Below are positions 41,923 through 53,300 of a stretch of DNA of 64,000 bases, piece by piece. Under the pieces are notes generated by a model. The model was not told the DNA's origin. It worked only from the letters and a program-made list of their open reading frames with translations, and made no database searches. The first letter of the stretch is position 1; each line of letters opens with the position of its first letter. Source of the DNA: Streptomyces sp. NBC_01210 (GTDB taxonomy: Bacteria > Actinomycetota > Actinomycetes > Streptomycetales > Streptomycetaceae); the NCBI RefSeq assembly GCF_036010325.1, contig NZ_CP108549.1, positions 6,944,001 to 7,008,000 on the forward strand, read 5' to 3'. The translations under genes and the position numbers were made by a program.

Positions 41923-44900
41923 ATGCGACGAACCGCGAAGCGGCTGCGAGCCATGGCCGCCCTGGCGGGGTTTGCGCTCCTACCGGCATTCATGCCGGCC
42001 CCGGCACAGGCCGCGGGCACCCGCCCGTTCTCGGTCACCATCACCCATGTCGAGTGCGTCGATCCGTGTTCCGCCGAGGGGCTCGAGGCCGCGTTGGAAG
42101 GCCACCCCGACTTCTACGCGAAGGTGTTCATCAACGGCGTCGAGCACCGGACGCCCACCATCGACAACGTCTTCGGCATCGACCCGTACTGGGTCGTCTC
42201 CACCGAGCTGCCCGACACCATCCAGAACGTTCCCGTCACGATCCAGATCTGGGACGCGGACGACACCTCGGGCGACGACCTGGGCGACGACACCCCGCAC
42301 GACCACGACAACAACCTCGACTTCACCGTCTCCTACATCGACGGGAAGTGGCGCGACACCGCCACCAACAAAACCGACAATGTGAACTGGCCGCAGTCCT
42401 GTTCGTCGGGCGACGGCGGGGACGACGACGAACCTGCCGTCAAGGTGTGCTGGGATGTCAGCACGACATCGACGAGCGGTGACGCAGACGGCGACGGCCT
42501 GCTCGACGGCTGGGAGCTCAACGGGTACAACGACGACGGTGACGGCACCATCGATGTGAACCTGCCGACGATGGGAGCCAAGCCCGACCACAAGGACGTC
42601 TTCCTCGAACTGGACTGGGAGGCGGGGCGCGCGCCCACCCGCGCGGACATCCAGGCCATGAAGAAGGCGTTCGCCGCCGCGCCGCCCAACGCCGGTGCAA
42701 GCGCGGCGAGCAGGCAGGCGGACAACGGCGGTTCCGGTGTGAACGCACCACCGAATCCCGACGGCAGGCCCGGCATCAATCTCCATGTCGACACCGGCGG
42801 CCTACTCGACCCCGCGGGCCGTGAGGGTGGGCCGGTCGGCACCTGCTCCGACGGCATCGACAACGGTGCGGACGGGCTGATCGACGGCAACGACCCCACG
42901 TGCAACAGGGCGCTGACCGACTACCTCGACGCGACCGTCGAGAACCCGCAGCCGACCAACTGCGGGGACAACATGAACAACGACGGCGACACCTTCACCG
43001 ACACCCAGGACCCCGACTGCCTCGTCGGCGACAACCTCGGCGGCGGCAGCGTCATCGCCCCGCCCGGTGCGTGCGGCCTCGACACGACCTTCTACGCCTC
43101 CAGGAACCTGAACTTCACCAGGAACCGACGGCTGATCTTCCACTACGGGCAGATCGCCGCCCAGCCAGGTGTGGCCACATGCCCGCAACAGAGCGGTGGT
43201 CAGGGCGAAATCGGGGGCAACGACTTCACCGTCTTCAACCCCGACGCCGGCACGATCATGCATGAGCTCGGGCACAACCTGAACCTGCGCCACGGCGGCT
43301 TCCAGGACCGGCCCAACTGCAAGCCGAACTATGTGAGCATCATGAACTACGACCTGCAGGGCGGCATCCCCCGCGTCCGCGGCGGGACCGTCCTCGACTA
43401 CTCGCCGCCCAGGACCGCGGTCGACGGCACATCGCGCGGGCGCGCTCCTTTGGGCACTCTCGTGGAGAACGCCCTCACCGAACCGACCATCCTCGACGCG
43501 ACCGACACGGTCAACCGGTTCGTGTTCGTCGACAGTACGGGCCAGAAGGTCCCGAACAACCTCAACACCAGCCCGGACTGGAACAACGACGGCGATCCGC
43601 CGTTCGAGTCGAACGTGCCCGCCACGAACCTCGACAACGCCGGCCCCGGCCCCATGCCCACACCCCCCGCCTGCATCAACACCTCGACCAACGAGACTCT
43701 GCAGGGCTCCGACGACTGGACCTTCGTGTCGCTGCCGTTCCGTCAGTTCGGCGACTCCGCGAACGCCGCGGTCAACCCGGAGAGCGACGACGTCCCCACC
43801 ACCAACGAGCTGCTCGCGATGCACGAGCAGCAGAACACCACCGACGTCGGGGTCACCGTCACCGACAACCCTGACCCGGTCGCGGCCGGAACGGATGTCG
43901 TCTACACCGCCGTCGTCACCAACCGCGGCTCCAAGCCGGCCGCCGCGGTGACACTGGTTGACACCCTGCCGTCGCAGGTCTCCTACGCCGGCGACGACGC
44001 GGCATGCCACCCGTCCGGTGCGACGGTGACCTGCGGCGTCGGCGACCTCGTCGCCGGTGCCACGCGCACCGTCACAATCACCGCTCATGTGCCGGCGGAC
44101 CTCGTGTACAACGCCGGCGGCCCGGTCACCCTCACCAACCGGGCGACGGTGGACAACCTCGCGGGTCCCGATCCGGTTGCGGGCAACGACAGCGTCACCA
44201 CCAGCACCACGGTGGTCGCCGTCGCCGACCTCGCCGTCACGTCCTTCGCCGCCACGACACCGCCCACGCAGGTGCTCATCGGGCAGACCCTGGATGTCAC
44301 ACTGCGCGGCACGGTGGCGAACAACGGGCCGTCCAGCCCGATGGACGCCGTGGTCGTCACTGCTGCCACGGCCGACCCGGGGGCCACGGTGACGCCTTCC
44401 TCGTCAACCCGGAACACCCCCGCACTCGCGGTAGGGACTCCGCAGTCGTTCGACAGCACCTTCACCGTCGGCTGTGCGCAGCCCGGATCGCACACCTACC
44501 GGTTCACCGCGTCCATCACGCCGGCCCGGTCGGACGACACCGACCCCGTCGCGGCCAACAACCACCGGCCGAGCGAGTTCACCCTCGACTGCGTCGTGCC
44601 CGTCGCGATCAACATCAAGCCGGGCAGCAACCCCAACTCCGTCAACATCCCCGCCGACACCGTCCCCGTCGGCATCCTGACGACCAAGGCCGGCGAATAC
44701 GCACTCCCGCTGGACTTCAACGCCACCACCATCCAGCCGCTGACCGTCCGCTTCGGACCGCGCAGCGTCGTCTATGGCGGTACGGGCGGGAGCACGGAAG
44801 TGCACAACAGGGGCCACCTCCAGGACGTGGTCGAACGCACCACCACTCCGGTGGAGCACGTCAGGGACGGCGACCTCGACATGATGCTCCACTTCGCCTC

Positions 44901-45036
44901 GGCGACCTCCGGTCTCCAGCGGGGAGACACCGAGGCCTGCGCGAAGGGTTCGTTCATCGACGGCGCCACCGGACGGACCTATCGTTTCTTCGGCTGCGAC
45001 GCGGTGAGGGTCGTACAGTCCCAGCTAGTCACCTGA
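41923..45036 (+). CDS. Secreted metzincin-like metalloprotease with DUF11/CARDB-type repeats
   Basis: A 1037-aa exported protein. The signal peptide is residues 1 to about 30: RRTAKRLR then AALAGFALLPAF and cleavage near PAPAQAA. An N-terminal domain (to about 180) precedes an Asp-rich calcium-type loop (DADGDGLLDGWE). The central domain has the zinc motif HELGHNLNLRH, an HExxHxxxxxH metzincin signature, and a Met-turn-like SIMNY 35-40 residues later, both needed for activity. Two Asp-rich Cys-containing inserts (SDGIDNGADGLIDG, GDNMNNDGDTFTD) interrupt it. Two DUF11/CARDB-like beta domains follow (from about 640, VTVTDNPDPVAAGTDVVYT), then a C-terminal domain beginning VAINIKPGSNPNSVNIP. ATG 41923 follows GAGAGGG. 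It may act on cell-surface or environmental protein; no link to the PKS product is visible. Confidence 0.85.
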   Translation: MRRTAKRLRAMAALAGFALLPAFMPAPAQAAGTRPFSVTITHVECVDPCSAEGLEAALEGHPDFYAKVFINGVEHRTPTIDNVFGIDPYWVVSTELPDTIQNVPVTIQIWDADDTSGDDLGDDTPHDHDNNLDFTVSYIDGKWRDTATNKTDNVNWPQSCSSGDGGDDDEPAVKVCWDVSTTSTSGDADGDGLLDGWELNGYNDDGDGTIDVNLPTMGAKPDHKDVFLELDWEAGRAPTRADIQAMKKAFAAAPPNAGASAASRQADNGGSGVNAPPNPDGRPGINLHVDTGGLLDPAGREGGPVGTCSDGIDNGADGLIDGNDPTCNRALTDYLDATVENPQPTNCGDNMNNDGDTFTDTQDPDCLVGDNLGGGSVIAPPGACGLDTTFYASRNLNFTRNRRLIFHYGQIAAQPGVATCPQQSGGQGEIGGNDFTVFNPDAGTIMHELGHNLNLRHGGFQDRPNCKPNYVSIMNYDLQGGIPRVRGGTVLDYSPPRTAVDGTSRGRAPLGTLVENALTEPTILDATDTVNRFVFVDSTGQKVPNNLNTSPDWNNDGDPPFESNVPATNLDNAGPGPMPTPPACINTSTNETLQGSDDWTFVSLPFRQFGDSANAAVNPESDDVPTTNELLAMHEQQNTTDVGVTVTDNPDPVAAGTDVVYTAVVTNRGSKPAAAVTLVDTLPSQVSYAGDDAACHPSGATVTCGVGDLVAGATRTVTITAHVPADLVYNAGGPVTLTNRATVDNLAGPDPVAGNDSVTTSTTVVAVADLAVTSFAATTPPTQVLIGQTLDVTLRGTVANNGPSSPMDAVVVTAATADPGATVTPSSSTRNTPALAVGTPQSFDSTFTVGCAQPGSHTYRFTASITPARSDDTDPVAANNHRPSEFTLDCVVPVAINIKPGSNPNSVNIPADTVPVGILTTKAGEYALPLDFNATTIQPLTVRFGPRSVVYGGTGGSTEVHNRGHLQDVVERTTTPVEHVRDGDLDMMLHFASATSGLQRGDTEACAKGSFIDGATGRTYRFFGCDAVRVVQSQLVT

Positions 45037-45066
45037 GTCACAGAATTCTCGTTGGTTGGGTGTGAA

Positions 45067-45175
45067 TCGTCCTGGCTGAACCTGGTGGAGCGGTGGTTCG
45101 CCGAGCTCGCAACCAAGCGGCCTCGACAAAGTCGCCGCCTACTGCCACCGAATCTCTGACTCAGGTCACCAGCAG
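45067..45175 (+). pseudogene. IS630-family transposase remnant
   Basis: One frame reads SSWLNLVERWFAELATKR (45067-45120), the conserved stretch around the catalytic Glu of IS630-type DDE transposases. A +1-shifted frame from 45122 reads LDKVAAYCHRISDSGH, the usual C-terminal end. The section between them is missing, and the first 250 or so residues are gone. No terminal inverted repeats were identified. It marks a former insertion between the metalloprotease gene and the glycosyltransferase end of the PKS operon. Confidence 0.7.
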
Positions 45176-45193
45176 TCCGCAGGCACGCAGAAG

Positions 45194-45233
45194 GCGGGCG
45201 CCGGTTCCGATGGTCAATCGGACCGGCGCCCGC
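45194..45233. terminator. Strong hairpin between convergent genes
   Basis: GCGGGCGCCGGTTCCGAT pairs with ATCGGACCGGCGCCCGC around a short loop, with one mismatch. A second hairpin follows at 45239-45262 (GCTGCCGG / CCGGCAGC). They lie between the metalloprotease (+) and the glycosyltransferase (-) and probably end both transcripts. Confidence 0.75.
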
Positions 45234-45298
45234 CGGACGCTGCCGGACGGGGGGCCGGCAGCGGGCTTGTGCGAACCTGACGTGATATCAGGCTCTGG

Positions 45299-46519
45299 TC
45301 ATGAGGTGTGTGCGGCGACGAGCGACTCGAGATGGGTGACGACCTCGTCGATACCGGGAAGACCGAGCATCTGCCGGTGCGCGCTGCGGATGCCCGCTTG
45401 GATCCGGTCGTCGCCGAGCACCTGCTTGCAGGCCATGGCGACGCCCTCGGGAGTCACATCGGTGACATGGGCGCCGAGGCCCAGCTCCGCCAGCCGCTCG
45501 GAGTTGTGGAGATGGTCGCCGAACTGCGGCAGCGACACCATGGGCACACCCTGCCGGATGGCCTCGCGGACGCTGTTGTAACCACCGTGCGTCACGAACA
45601 GCTGTGCACACTCAAGGAGTTGCTGCTGCGGAAGCCAGTCCATCACGATCACGTTGTCCCCGACGGTGACGCCGTCGACGGGGAAGCCGGCGGTGCCCAC
45701 GACGGCGTAGCAGTCGAGTGCGGAGAGCCCTTCGATGATGGCTCGCAGCGTGTCGGAGGGATGGAGCATGCCCTCGGGCGGTTCGATGCCCTGCTCCTTC
45801 ATGCCCATCACCGTGGGCAGCGCGCTGCCCACCGAGGCCACCACCAGCGGGCGGTCGCCCGGCAGTTCGGCCAGCTCGGCGGGAAGACTCTGCGTTCCGT
45901 GCAGCGCCGCGGGCTGCTGATAGGCGAACGCCTCCGGCGCCGGGTACCGGGTGAAGGAGAACGTCTCGGGGACGCAGTCGATGCGGTCGAGGGGGTAGAC
46001 CGACCACGGCTCCGACTGGGGCGCGAGCCCGACTTCCACCCGCCGCTCGTTCAGGAAGGGCAGCAGACCTTCGGGATCGATGACATTCGTCGGTCCCGAA
46101 GGGCATGAGACATGCGGAATACCGAGTGCCTCGGCAACCAGCACACCGGTCAGTTCGCCGCCGTCCCGCAGTACCAGATCGGGATTCCATTCCCTGGCGA
46201 TCGGAATAATCCGCTCAAAGGTGGTGGTGATATGCGGGCCGCCGCCCCAAAGGATCATCTGCAGCCTGTTGTCGACGACGATCTCTTCGCCCGGATTGCT
46301 GTCCTTGAAGCGGTCCCGCAGAGAGAAGATGGAGTGCATGATCTCCGGAATGCTCGGCATCACCGGCTTCACGGTGACAGGCGCGCCTTCGAATACGGGA
46401 ACCAAATGCTCAGGCACCGTGGCCAGAACCTCGTGGCCCGCCTCGGCCAGCGCCCGGGCCAGCGGCAGCACCTCATTGGCGTGCCCCTGTGTTCCGGTCA
46501 CCGTACAGAAAACTCGCAT
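45299..46519 (-). CDS. Macrolide-type (MGT family) glycosyltransferase
   Basis: A 406-aa GT-B enzyme of family GT1. ATG 46519 (M-R-V-F-C-T-V-T-G) lies after GGGAGA; an in-frame TTG at 46525 adds two residues. Acceptor-domain start TVTGTQGHANEVLPLARAL; sugar-nucleotide domain VIVMDWLPQQQLL, FVTHGGYNSVREAIRQGVPM and LPQFGDHLHNSERLAELG, the PSPG-like loop of this family. It could attach a sugar to the polyketide or inactivate it for self-protection, as OleI/OleD-type enzymes do. No deoxysugar genes are in the window, which leaves either UDP-glucose use or sugar genes outside. It follows the small membrane-protein gene by 114 bp in the PKS direction. Confidence 0.92.
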   Translation of the reverse strand: MRVFCTVTGTQGHANEVLPLARALAEAGHEVLATVPEHLVPVFEGAPVTVKPVMPSIPEIMHSIFSLRDRFKDSNPGEEIVVDNRLQMILWGGGPHITTTFERIIPIAREWNPDLVLRDGGELTGVLVAEALGIPHVSCPSGPTNVIDPEGLLPFLNERRVEVGLAPQSEPWSVYPLDRIDCVPETFSFTRYPAPEAFAYQQPAALHGTQSLPAELAELPGDRPLVVASVGSALPTVMGMKEQGIEPPEGMLHPSDTLRAIIEGLSALDCYAVVGTAGFPVDGVTVGDNVIVMDWLPQQQLLECAQLFVTHGGYNSVREAIRQGVPMVSLPQFGDHLHNSERLAELGLGAHVTDVTPEGVAMACKQVLGDDRIQAGIRSAHRQMLGLPGIDEVVTHLESLVAAHTS

Positions 46520-46633
46520 TTCCAAATCTCCCTGACGTTCAGTGTGTTCCGCACCGGCCGAATTTCCTGGAGTGAATAATTCCGGCCGGCGGGAGGGGGC
46601 GACAACCCCTATCCGCCCCTCCCGTTACCCGGG

Positions 46634-47185
46634 TCAGACTGCGCTGGGCTGCCTGGTCCGCTGCGCGGGAGCCACGTGCCGCGGGCGACGCATCCAGCGA
46701 ATGGCGACGCCAACCGTGCGGACCAGAACCATCGCCATGGCCATCAGGACGAAGAAGGCAGCCACCCCGTCGGGGTCGATCTGCTGCTCAACGGTCCACT
46801 TGCCGAAATCGGCCCGGAATGAATCGATGTTCTCCAGCGACCAGATGAAGCTGAGGCGACCGACGAGTACCGCCATCCAGATGGCGAGGTAGCTCCAACC
46901 GGCCCGGGTGTAGGTCTTTCCGGTGGCCGCATCGTTCTCGACCCGCATTGTGTAGAGCAGTCCGACACCGATTGCCGCACCAATGGCGATGCCGACGCCG
47001 GCCGACGTGAGATTGGGCTGCGTCGCCTTGAGGTTGTGCAGCATGTCATAGGCGAAATAGGCCACAAGTCCAAGTGGCATGAGCAGCTTGAGGACTCCGA
47101 AGCGATGCCGCCCCACCTGGGTGGTAAGGACGATGGTGATCAGGATTCCGCTCAGGAACAGAGCATCCAACATGGCGTCAGTCAC
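46634..47185 (-). CDS. Multi-pass membrane protein of unknown function
   Basis: A 183-aa protein with about five predicted transmembrane helices (for example MLDALFLSGILITIVLTT, LLMPLGLVAYFAYDML, VGIAIGAAIGVGLLYTM, SYLAIWMAVLVGRLSFIW, VAAFFVLMAMAMVLVRTVG). GTG 47185 after GGAGG is used; the frame to 47305 is an artefact. The fold recalls CcdC/DUF1453-like proteins, but this is a weak resemblance. It lies between the terminal PKS and the glycosyltransferase, co-directional with both. It may be an export or immunity factor by context only. Confidence 0.75.
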   Translation of the reverse strand: MTDAMLDALFLSGILITIVLTTQVGRHRFGVLKLLMPLGLVAYFAYDMLHNLKATQPNLTSAGVGIAIGAAIGVGLLYTMRVENDAATGKTYTRAGWSYLAIWMAVLVGRLSFIWSLENIDSFRADFGKWTVEQQIDPDGVAAFFVLMAMAMVLVRTVGVAIRWMRRPRHVAPAQRTRQPSAV

Positions 47186-47335
47186 TGCGTACCTCCGATT
47201 CGTTCTTGGGTGTATTGAAAGACTAGGATCCGCGCGGCCTTCGGTCCTGAGTTCACGGGTGGAGAAAGGGGGTGGAGACCGAGACTTCGGTTTCCACCCC
47301 CTCATGCCCTCCGCAGGGAGGACCCGGGCAGACCG

Positions 47336-50300
47336 CTACGCCGACGGGTCGAGTTGCGACAGCCAGTCGTGCACGGTCCGCGCGGTCCTGCCGGCGTGCT
47401 CCTCCATCATGGAGAAGTGATCGCCCGCGGTGTCGAGCGCGCTGTGCTCCAGCCGCCAGGAGGACTGCCAGTCCTCTGTGTGCCGCCAGTTCGGCAGTGG
47501 CTCGGAAGCCCTCACCAGCAGCGTCGGTGTGGCGATGGCCTGCGGCTCCCAGTCGCCGAAGATGCGGAAGTAGCCCGCCATCGCGGTGAGCCGCACATCG
47601 CCGAGCGCCCCCAGACCGCCTGCCGTCGCACCCGAGCCGGAGTCCGGTCCCGGGCCCGGCCTGTCTTCGCCGTCGGGCGTCCCGGCGCCCCCGATCCGCG
47701 CCTGAACCCCCGTGAACGCCCGCGCATCGAGCGGATAGATGTCCATCAGCACCAGCGCCTGCGGCCGTACGCCCAAGGACTCCAGCCGGCTCACCAGCGA
47801 ATGCGCCAGCATGCCTCCCGAGGAGTGCGCAGCCAACACGAACGGCTTCCCGTCCGTATGGGCTAGCAACGATTCGGCGTGTGCCACGGCCAGCGTGTCC
47901 ACATCCGCCGGCAGCGGCTCCCCGGGTACGAAACCGGGCGCCGGCAGCACCGATACATTGCGGACATCACGGAGCGCGGCGGCGAAGCGGGCGTACTCGT
48001 GCGGCCCCGACATCGGCAGGACCGACGGGATGCAGATCAGTTCGGCGCCGGACTCGCCCTTGGCCAGCCGGACCATGTCCAGCTCGCCCGAGAGCTCCGC
48101 GGACGACTCGAACGACGGCCTGAACTCCGAGGCGCTGGTGAGGAGAGTGACGAACTCCTGCAACCGTCCCACCTCGCCCGCACGACGCGCCATCGCCCCG
48201 AACACACTCTCCTGCCCGGCGCCCACAGCGGGCGCGCCCCCTTCTGCGGGACGCGGCTCAGCCGCGGACCCCATCGCCCGGGTGAGATAGGCGGCCAGCG
48301 CTTCCGAGGTCGGGTTCTCGAAGGCGACGGTCGCAGGCAGCCGTACTCCGGTCGCGGCGCCGAGCCGGTTGCGCAGTTCGACGGCGCTCAGCGAGTCGAA
48401 ACCCATCTCCAGGAACCGGCGGGTGGGCGCCACCGCATCCGCGTCGGCGTAGCCGAGGACGGAAGCAGCCTGCGTACGGACGTACTCCAGCATCGCCGCG
48501 CCACGCTCGTGCTCCGGCAGCCCGGCCAGCCGCTCCGCCAGCGACGGGCCCGAGGTCTGCGCCCCGCTGCCGGAGCGCCGCGCGACGGTCCTGACGAGAC
48601 CGCGCAACAGCGGCGGCACACCTTCCGGATCTGCCTGAGCGCGCAGTTCGGCCAGATCCAGCCGCATCGGTACGAACAGGGTGCGCTCGTGGTGCCACGC
48701 CGCGTCGAACAGCTCCAGTCCCTCCTGCGAACTGAGGCCGGGTATCCGGTTGCCGGTGCGCGCGGCAGCTTCCTCGCCGTTGGCCTCGCCGATCACGCCG
48801 AGGCTGTCCAGCCACAGGCCCCAGGCCATCGAGGTGGCCGGCAGCCCCCTGATACGCCGGTGCTGGGCGAGGGCGTCGACGAAGGCGTTGGCGGCCGCGT
48901 AGTTGGCCTGGCCAGGGTTGCCCATCACACCGGCCGCGGACGAGAACAGTACGAAGGCGGAGAGGTCCAGGCCCTCGGTCAGCTCGTGCAGATGGAGCGC
49001 GGCGTCCACCTTGGGGCGCATGACCTTCGCCAGCCGCTCAGGAGTGAGCCCGTCGATGACACCGTCGTCCAGCACTCCGGCGCTGTGTACGACCGCCGTC
49101 AGCGGACGGTCGACAGGCACACCGGCGAACAGCGCTTCGAGCGCGGCCCGGTCCGAGGTGTCGCAGGCCACCAGCTGGACATCGGCGCCCAGCCCGGTGA
49201 GTTCGGCCGTCAGCTCGGCGGCCCCCGCGGCATCGGCGCCGCGCCTGCTGGTCAGCAGCAGACGGCGCGCGCCGTGCTCGGTCACCAGATGGCGAGCCAC
49301 CAGGGCGCCGAGAGTGCCGGTGCCGCCGGTGATCAGCACGGTCCCGTCGGGGTCGAGGACCGTGCTGTCCGTCCCCTGCGCCTGGGCTGCCGGGTCCGTC
49401 TCCGGGCCGGTCTCGCCGGCCACCGGAACCCGCGCCAGCCGCGGGGCCAGCGCGCTGCCCGCACGCAGCGCGATCTCCGGCTCCCCGGAGGCCGCCGCGG
49501 CCCACAGCGCTTGGGCCGAGGACTGCTCACCGTCGAGGTCGACAGTGATGAACCGGTCCGGATTCTCCGCACGGGCGGAGCGCAGCAGGCCCCACACAGG
49601 GGAGTGGGCCAGGCCCGGTACGTCCTCGTCGGGTCCGGTGGCAACCGCGTTCCGGGTCACGACGACAAGACGCGCATCTGCGAGACGCTGGTCCGCCAGC
49701 CACGCCTGGACCAGCTCGAGCGCTTCACGGGCCGCGAGGTGCGCGGCCGCGGCGGTACCGCCCGTACTGCCGGATTCCGCGCCGGCCTCCAGGCCGAACG
49801 GCGCGAAAACCAGCTCCGGAACCGGGCCGCCCGCCGCCAACGCGGCAGTCAGGGCGCCGAGATCGGCGTGACTTGCGCCCACCGCACCGGCCAGACCCTC
49901 ACCGATCACTGCGTACGACGCCTTCGCGCCGACCGCCGACAGCGGCAGCGGCACCCAGTCGACCTGGAACAGCGACTCGTGGTGGCGCGTACTCGCCGCA
50001 CTCAGTTTCTCGGCCGAGATCTGCCGCACCACCAGCGCGTCGGCGGCCACGACCGGACGCCCGGTGGCGTCACCGACCTGGAGGGAGAGCGCATCCTCGC
50101 CCTCGACCGGAGCGAAACGGACTCGCAGGGCCTTCGCACCCGTCGCGTACAGGCTGACGCCACGCCACGAGAAGGGCAGCCACAGCCCGCCCGGCTCCGC
50201 CCCGTCCGATCCGTCGACCGTCCCGGCCGCCGCGGCGTGCATCGCCGCGTCCAGCAAAGCGGGGTGTACACCGAACTCCTCTGCCGCAGAGTGCAGTTCC

Positions 50301-53300
50301 TCCGGAAGGTCGATCTCCGCGAAGATCTCCGAACCGCGCCGCCACACACCGCGCAGCCCCTGGAACGCCGGTCCGTAGCCGATTCCGGCGGCGTGGAACT
50401 CGTCGTACAGCCCGTCGACGGGCACTTCCTCGCCGCCCTCGGGCGGCCAGACCGTGAAGTCGAACGACGCCGGCGCGGCGGATCCGGCGAGGGTGCCCGT
50501 GGCGTGCCGGGTCCACGGCTGTTCGCCGGGGACATCGTCGGCGCGGGCGTGGATGCTGACACTGCGCCGCCCCGTACCGTCCGGGACACCGACCACGAGC
50601 TGCACCGCGACGCCGCCCTGCTCGGGCAGGATCAGCGGGGCCTCGAACGTCAGCTCCTCCAGCACACCGCAGCCGACCCGGTCGCCGGCATGCAGGGCCA
50701 GCTCCACGAAGGCCGTTCCGGGCAGCAGCACCGTGTCCAGCGCGGCATGGTCCGCGAGCCAGGGATGCGTCCGTAGGGAGAGCCGCCCCGAGAGCAACAG
50801 ACCGTCCTCGTCGGCTCGTTCGATGGCAGCGGCCAGCAGCGGATGACCGGCCGGAACGAGGCCGGCGGAGGTCACATCACCGTCGTACAGCCCCGGCTCC
50901 AGCCAGTACCGGCTGCGCTGGAACGCATACGTCGGCAGCTCCACCCGCCCCTCACCGCCGGGGGTGATCACGGCGTCCCAGGTGGGCTCGGCGCCTGCGA
51001 TATGTGCGGTGGCCAGGGCGGTGAGGAAGCGCTGCGAGCCGCCCTCGTCGCGTCGCAGCGTGCCGAAGACGGCGGCTTCGCTGCCGGCGCTCTCGAGGAT
51101 GCCCTGGAGCGGCACTGTCAGCACCGGATGCGGGCTGACCTCAATGAACATCTGGTGACCGGTCGCCAGCAACTCACGCACGGTGCGGTCGAATTCAACC
51201 GTCCGCCGCATGTTCTCGTACCAGTACTCGGCATCCATGGTGCCGGTGTCGAGCAGCTCACCGGTGACGGTCGAGTACAGCGGCACCCGAGCCGCGCGCG
51301 GCACGACCGGGCCAAGATCGGCAAGGATCTCTTCGCGCAGCGGCTCGACCTGCGCGGAGTGTCCGGCACCGAGCGCACCCGGCACCCGCCGGACCCGTAT
51401 CTCCGCGGCCTCCATCGTGGCGACGAACTCGTCGACGGCGTCCGGCACACCGGCCACCACGCACGCGCCGGGTCCGTTGACCACCGCGACCGACAGCCGG
51501 TCGCCATAGGGCGCGATCTGCTCCTGTACGGACTCCACCGGGGCCAGCACGGACGCCATCGCGCCCTTGCCGATCAGCGCCAGCAGCGCCTTGCTGCGCA
51601 GCGCGACAATGCGGGAGGCATCCTGGAGCGAGAGCGCGCCCGCGACGTGCGCGGCGGCGACTTCGCCCTGCGAATGGCCCACGACGGCAGCGGGCTCGAC
51701 GCCGCAGGAACGCCACAGCGCGGCAAGCGACACCATTGTGGTGAACAGCATCGGCTGGAGCACATCGAGGCGTTCGGCGTCCGGTGTGCCCGGCGACCCG
51801 CGCAGCGCGTCTGCGACCGACCAGTCCAGGAACTCGGCGAAGGCCGCGTCACATTCGGCGACGGAGGCCGCGAACACCGGCGACGCTTCGAGCAGGCCGG
51901 CGGCCATGCCGAGCCACTGCGAGCCCTGCCCCGGGAAGACGAAGGCAATCTTCCGGTCGGGGCGGGCCATGCCCTGGACGAGCTGCACACCCTCGGGCTG
52001 CTCCCCGGCTTCCGCAGTCTCGTCGGCGAGCGCCGCGAGACCGCGCAGCAGCCCTTCACGGTCGTCGGCGACCACGGCGGCCCGGTAGTCGAACGAAGCG
52101 CGCGTGGCCACCAGGGAGTGCGCCACATCCGCCGGGTCCAGCTCGGGGCGGGCGGCGACATGGGCTCGAAGGCGCCCGGCCTGGCCGCGCAGTGCCTGCT
52201 CGGACTTGGCGGACAGGAGCCAGGGCGCCGGGGCCTGCGGGAGCGGGCGGGCGGCGGCCGGCGGGGAGTTCTCCACGACAGTGGCTGTGTCGGCCTGGGG
52301 CACCGGTGCGGCTGCCGCGCTCGCCGGCTCCGGGGCCTGCTCCAGGATCACATGCGCATTGGTGCCGCTGACCCCGAACGAGGAGACACCCGCGCGACGG
52401 GGCTCATCCGATTCCGGCCACGGTCGCGCCTCGGTGAGCACCGCGACCGAACCGCCGGACCAGTCGACCTTCCGCGTCACCTCGCCGACATGCAGCGTCT
52501 TCGGCAGCACGCCGTGCCGCATGGCCATCACCATCTTGATGACGCCGCCGACACCCGCCGCAGCCTGCGTATGACCCACGTTGGACTTGAACGAGCCGAG
52601 CCACAAGGGCCGTTCTGCGTCGCGCCCCTGCCCGTACGTGGCGATCAGCGCCTGCGCCTCGATCGGATCGCCGAGCGTGGTCCCGGTGCCGTGCGCCTCC
52701 ACCGCGTCCACCTGCTGGGGCGCAAGACGGGCGTTTGCCAGCGCCTCCTGGATGACGCGCTGCTGGGAGGGGCCGTTCGGGGAGGTCAGGCCGTTGGACG
52801 CGCCGTCCTGATTTACCGCCGTACCGCGAATGACGCCAAGGATCCGGCGGCCATTACGGCGCGCGTCGGAGAGCCGCTCCAACAGAAGCATGCCCGCACC
52901 CTCGGAGAAGCCCGCGCCGTCCGCGTCCTCCGAGAACGCCTTGCACCGGCCGTCCGCTGCCAGCCCCTGCTGCTTACTGACCTCGATGAAGGTGCCCGGC
53001 GCGCACATGACGGTCGCGCCGCCCGACAGCGCCATGGAGCACTCGCCGTTGCGCAGCGCCTGAACAGCCAGATGCAGCGTCACCAGCGAGGACGAGCACG
53101 CGGTGTCCACCGTCACGGCCGGGCCGACAAGACCGAAGGTGTACGAGACTCGGCCGGAGGCGACGCTCCCGGACGTGCCCGTACTCAGAAAGCCGCCGAC
53201 GCCCTCCGGCAGCACGGGAGCCTGCGCCAGATAGTCGGTGTTGTTCATCAGACCCGCGAACACACCGGTCCTGCTGCCACGCAGCTCGGCGGGGTTGATA

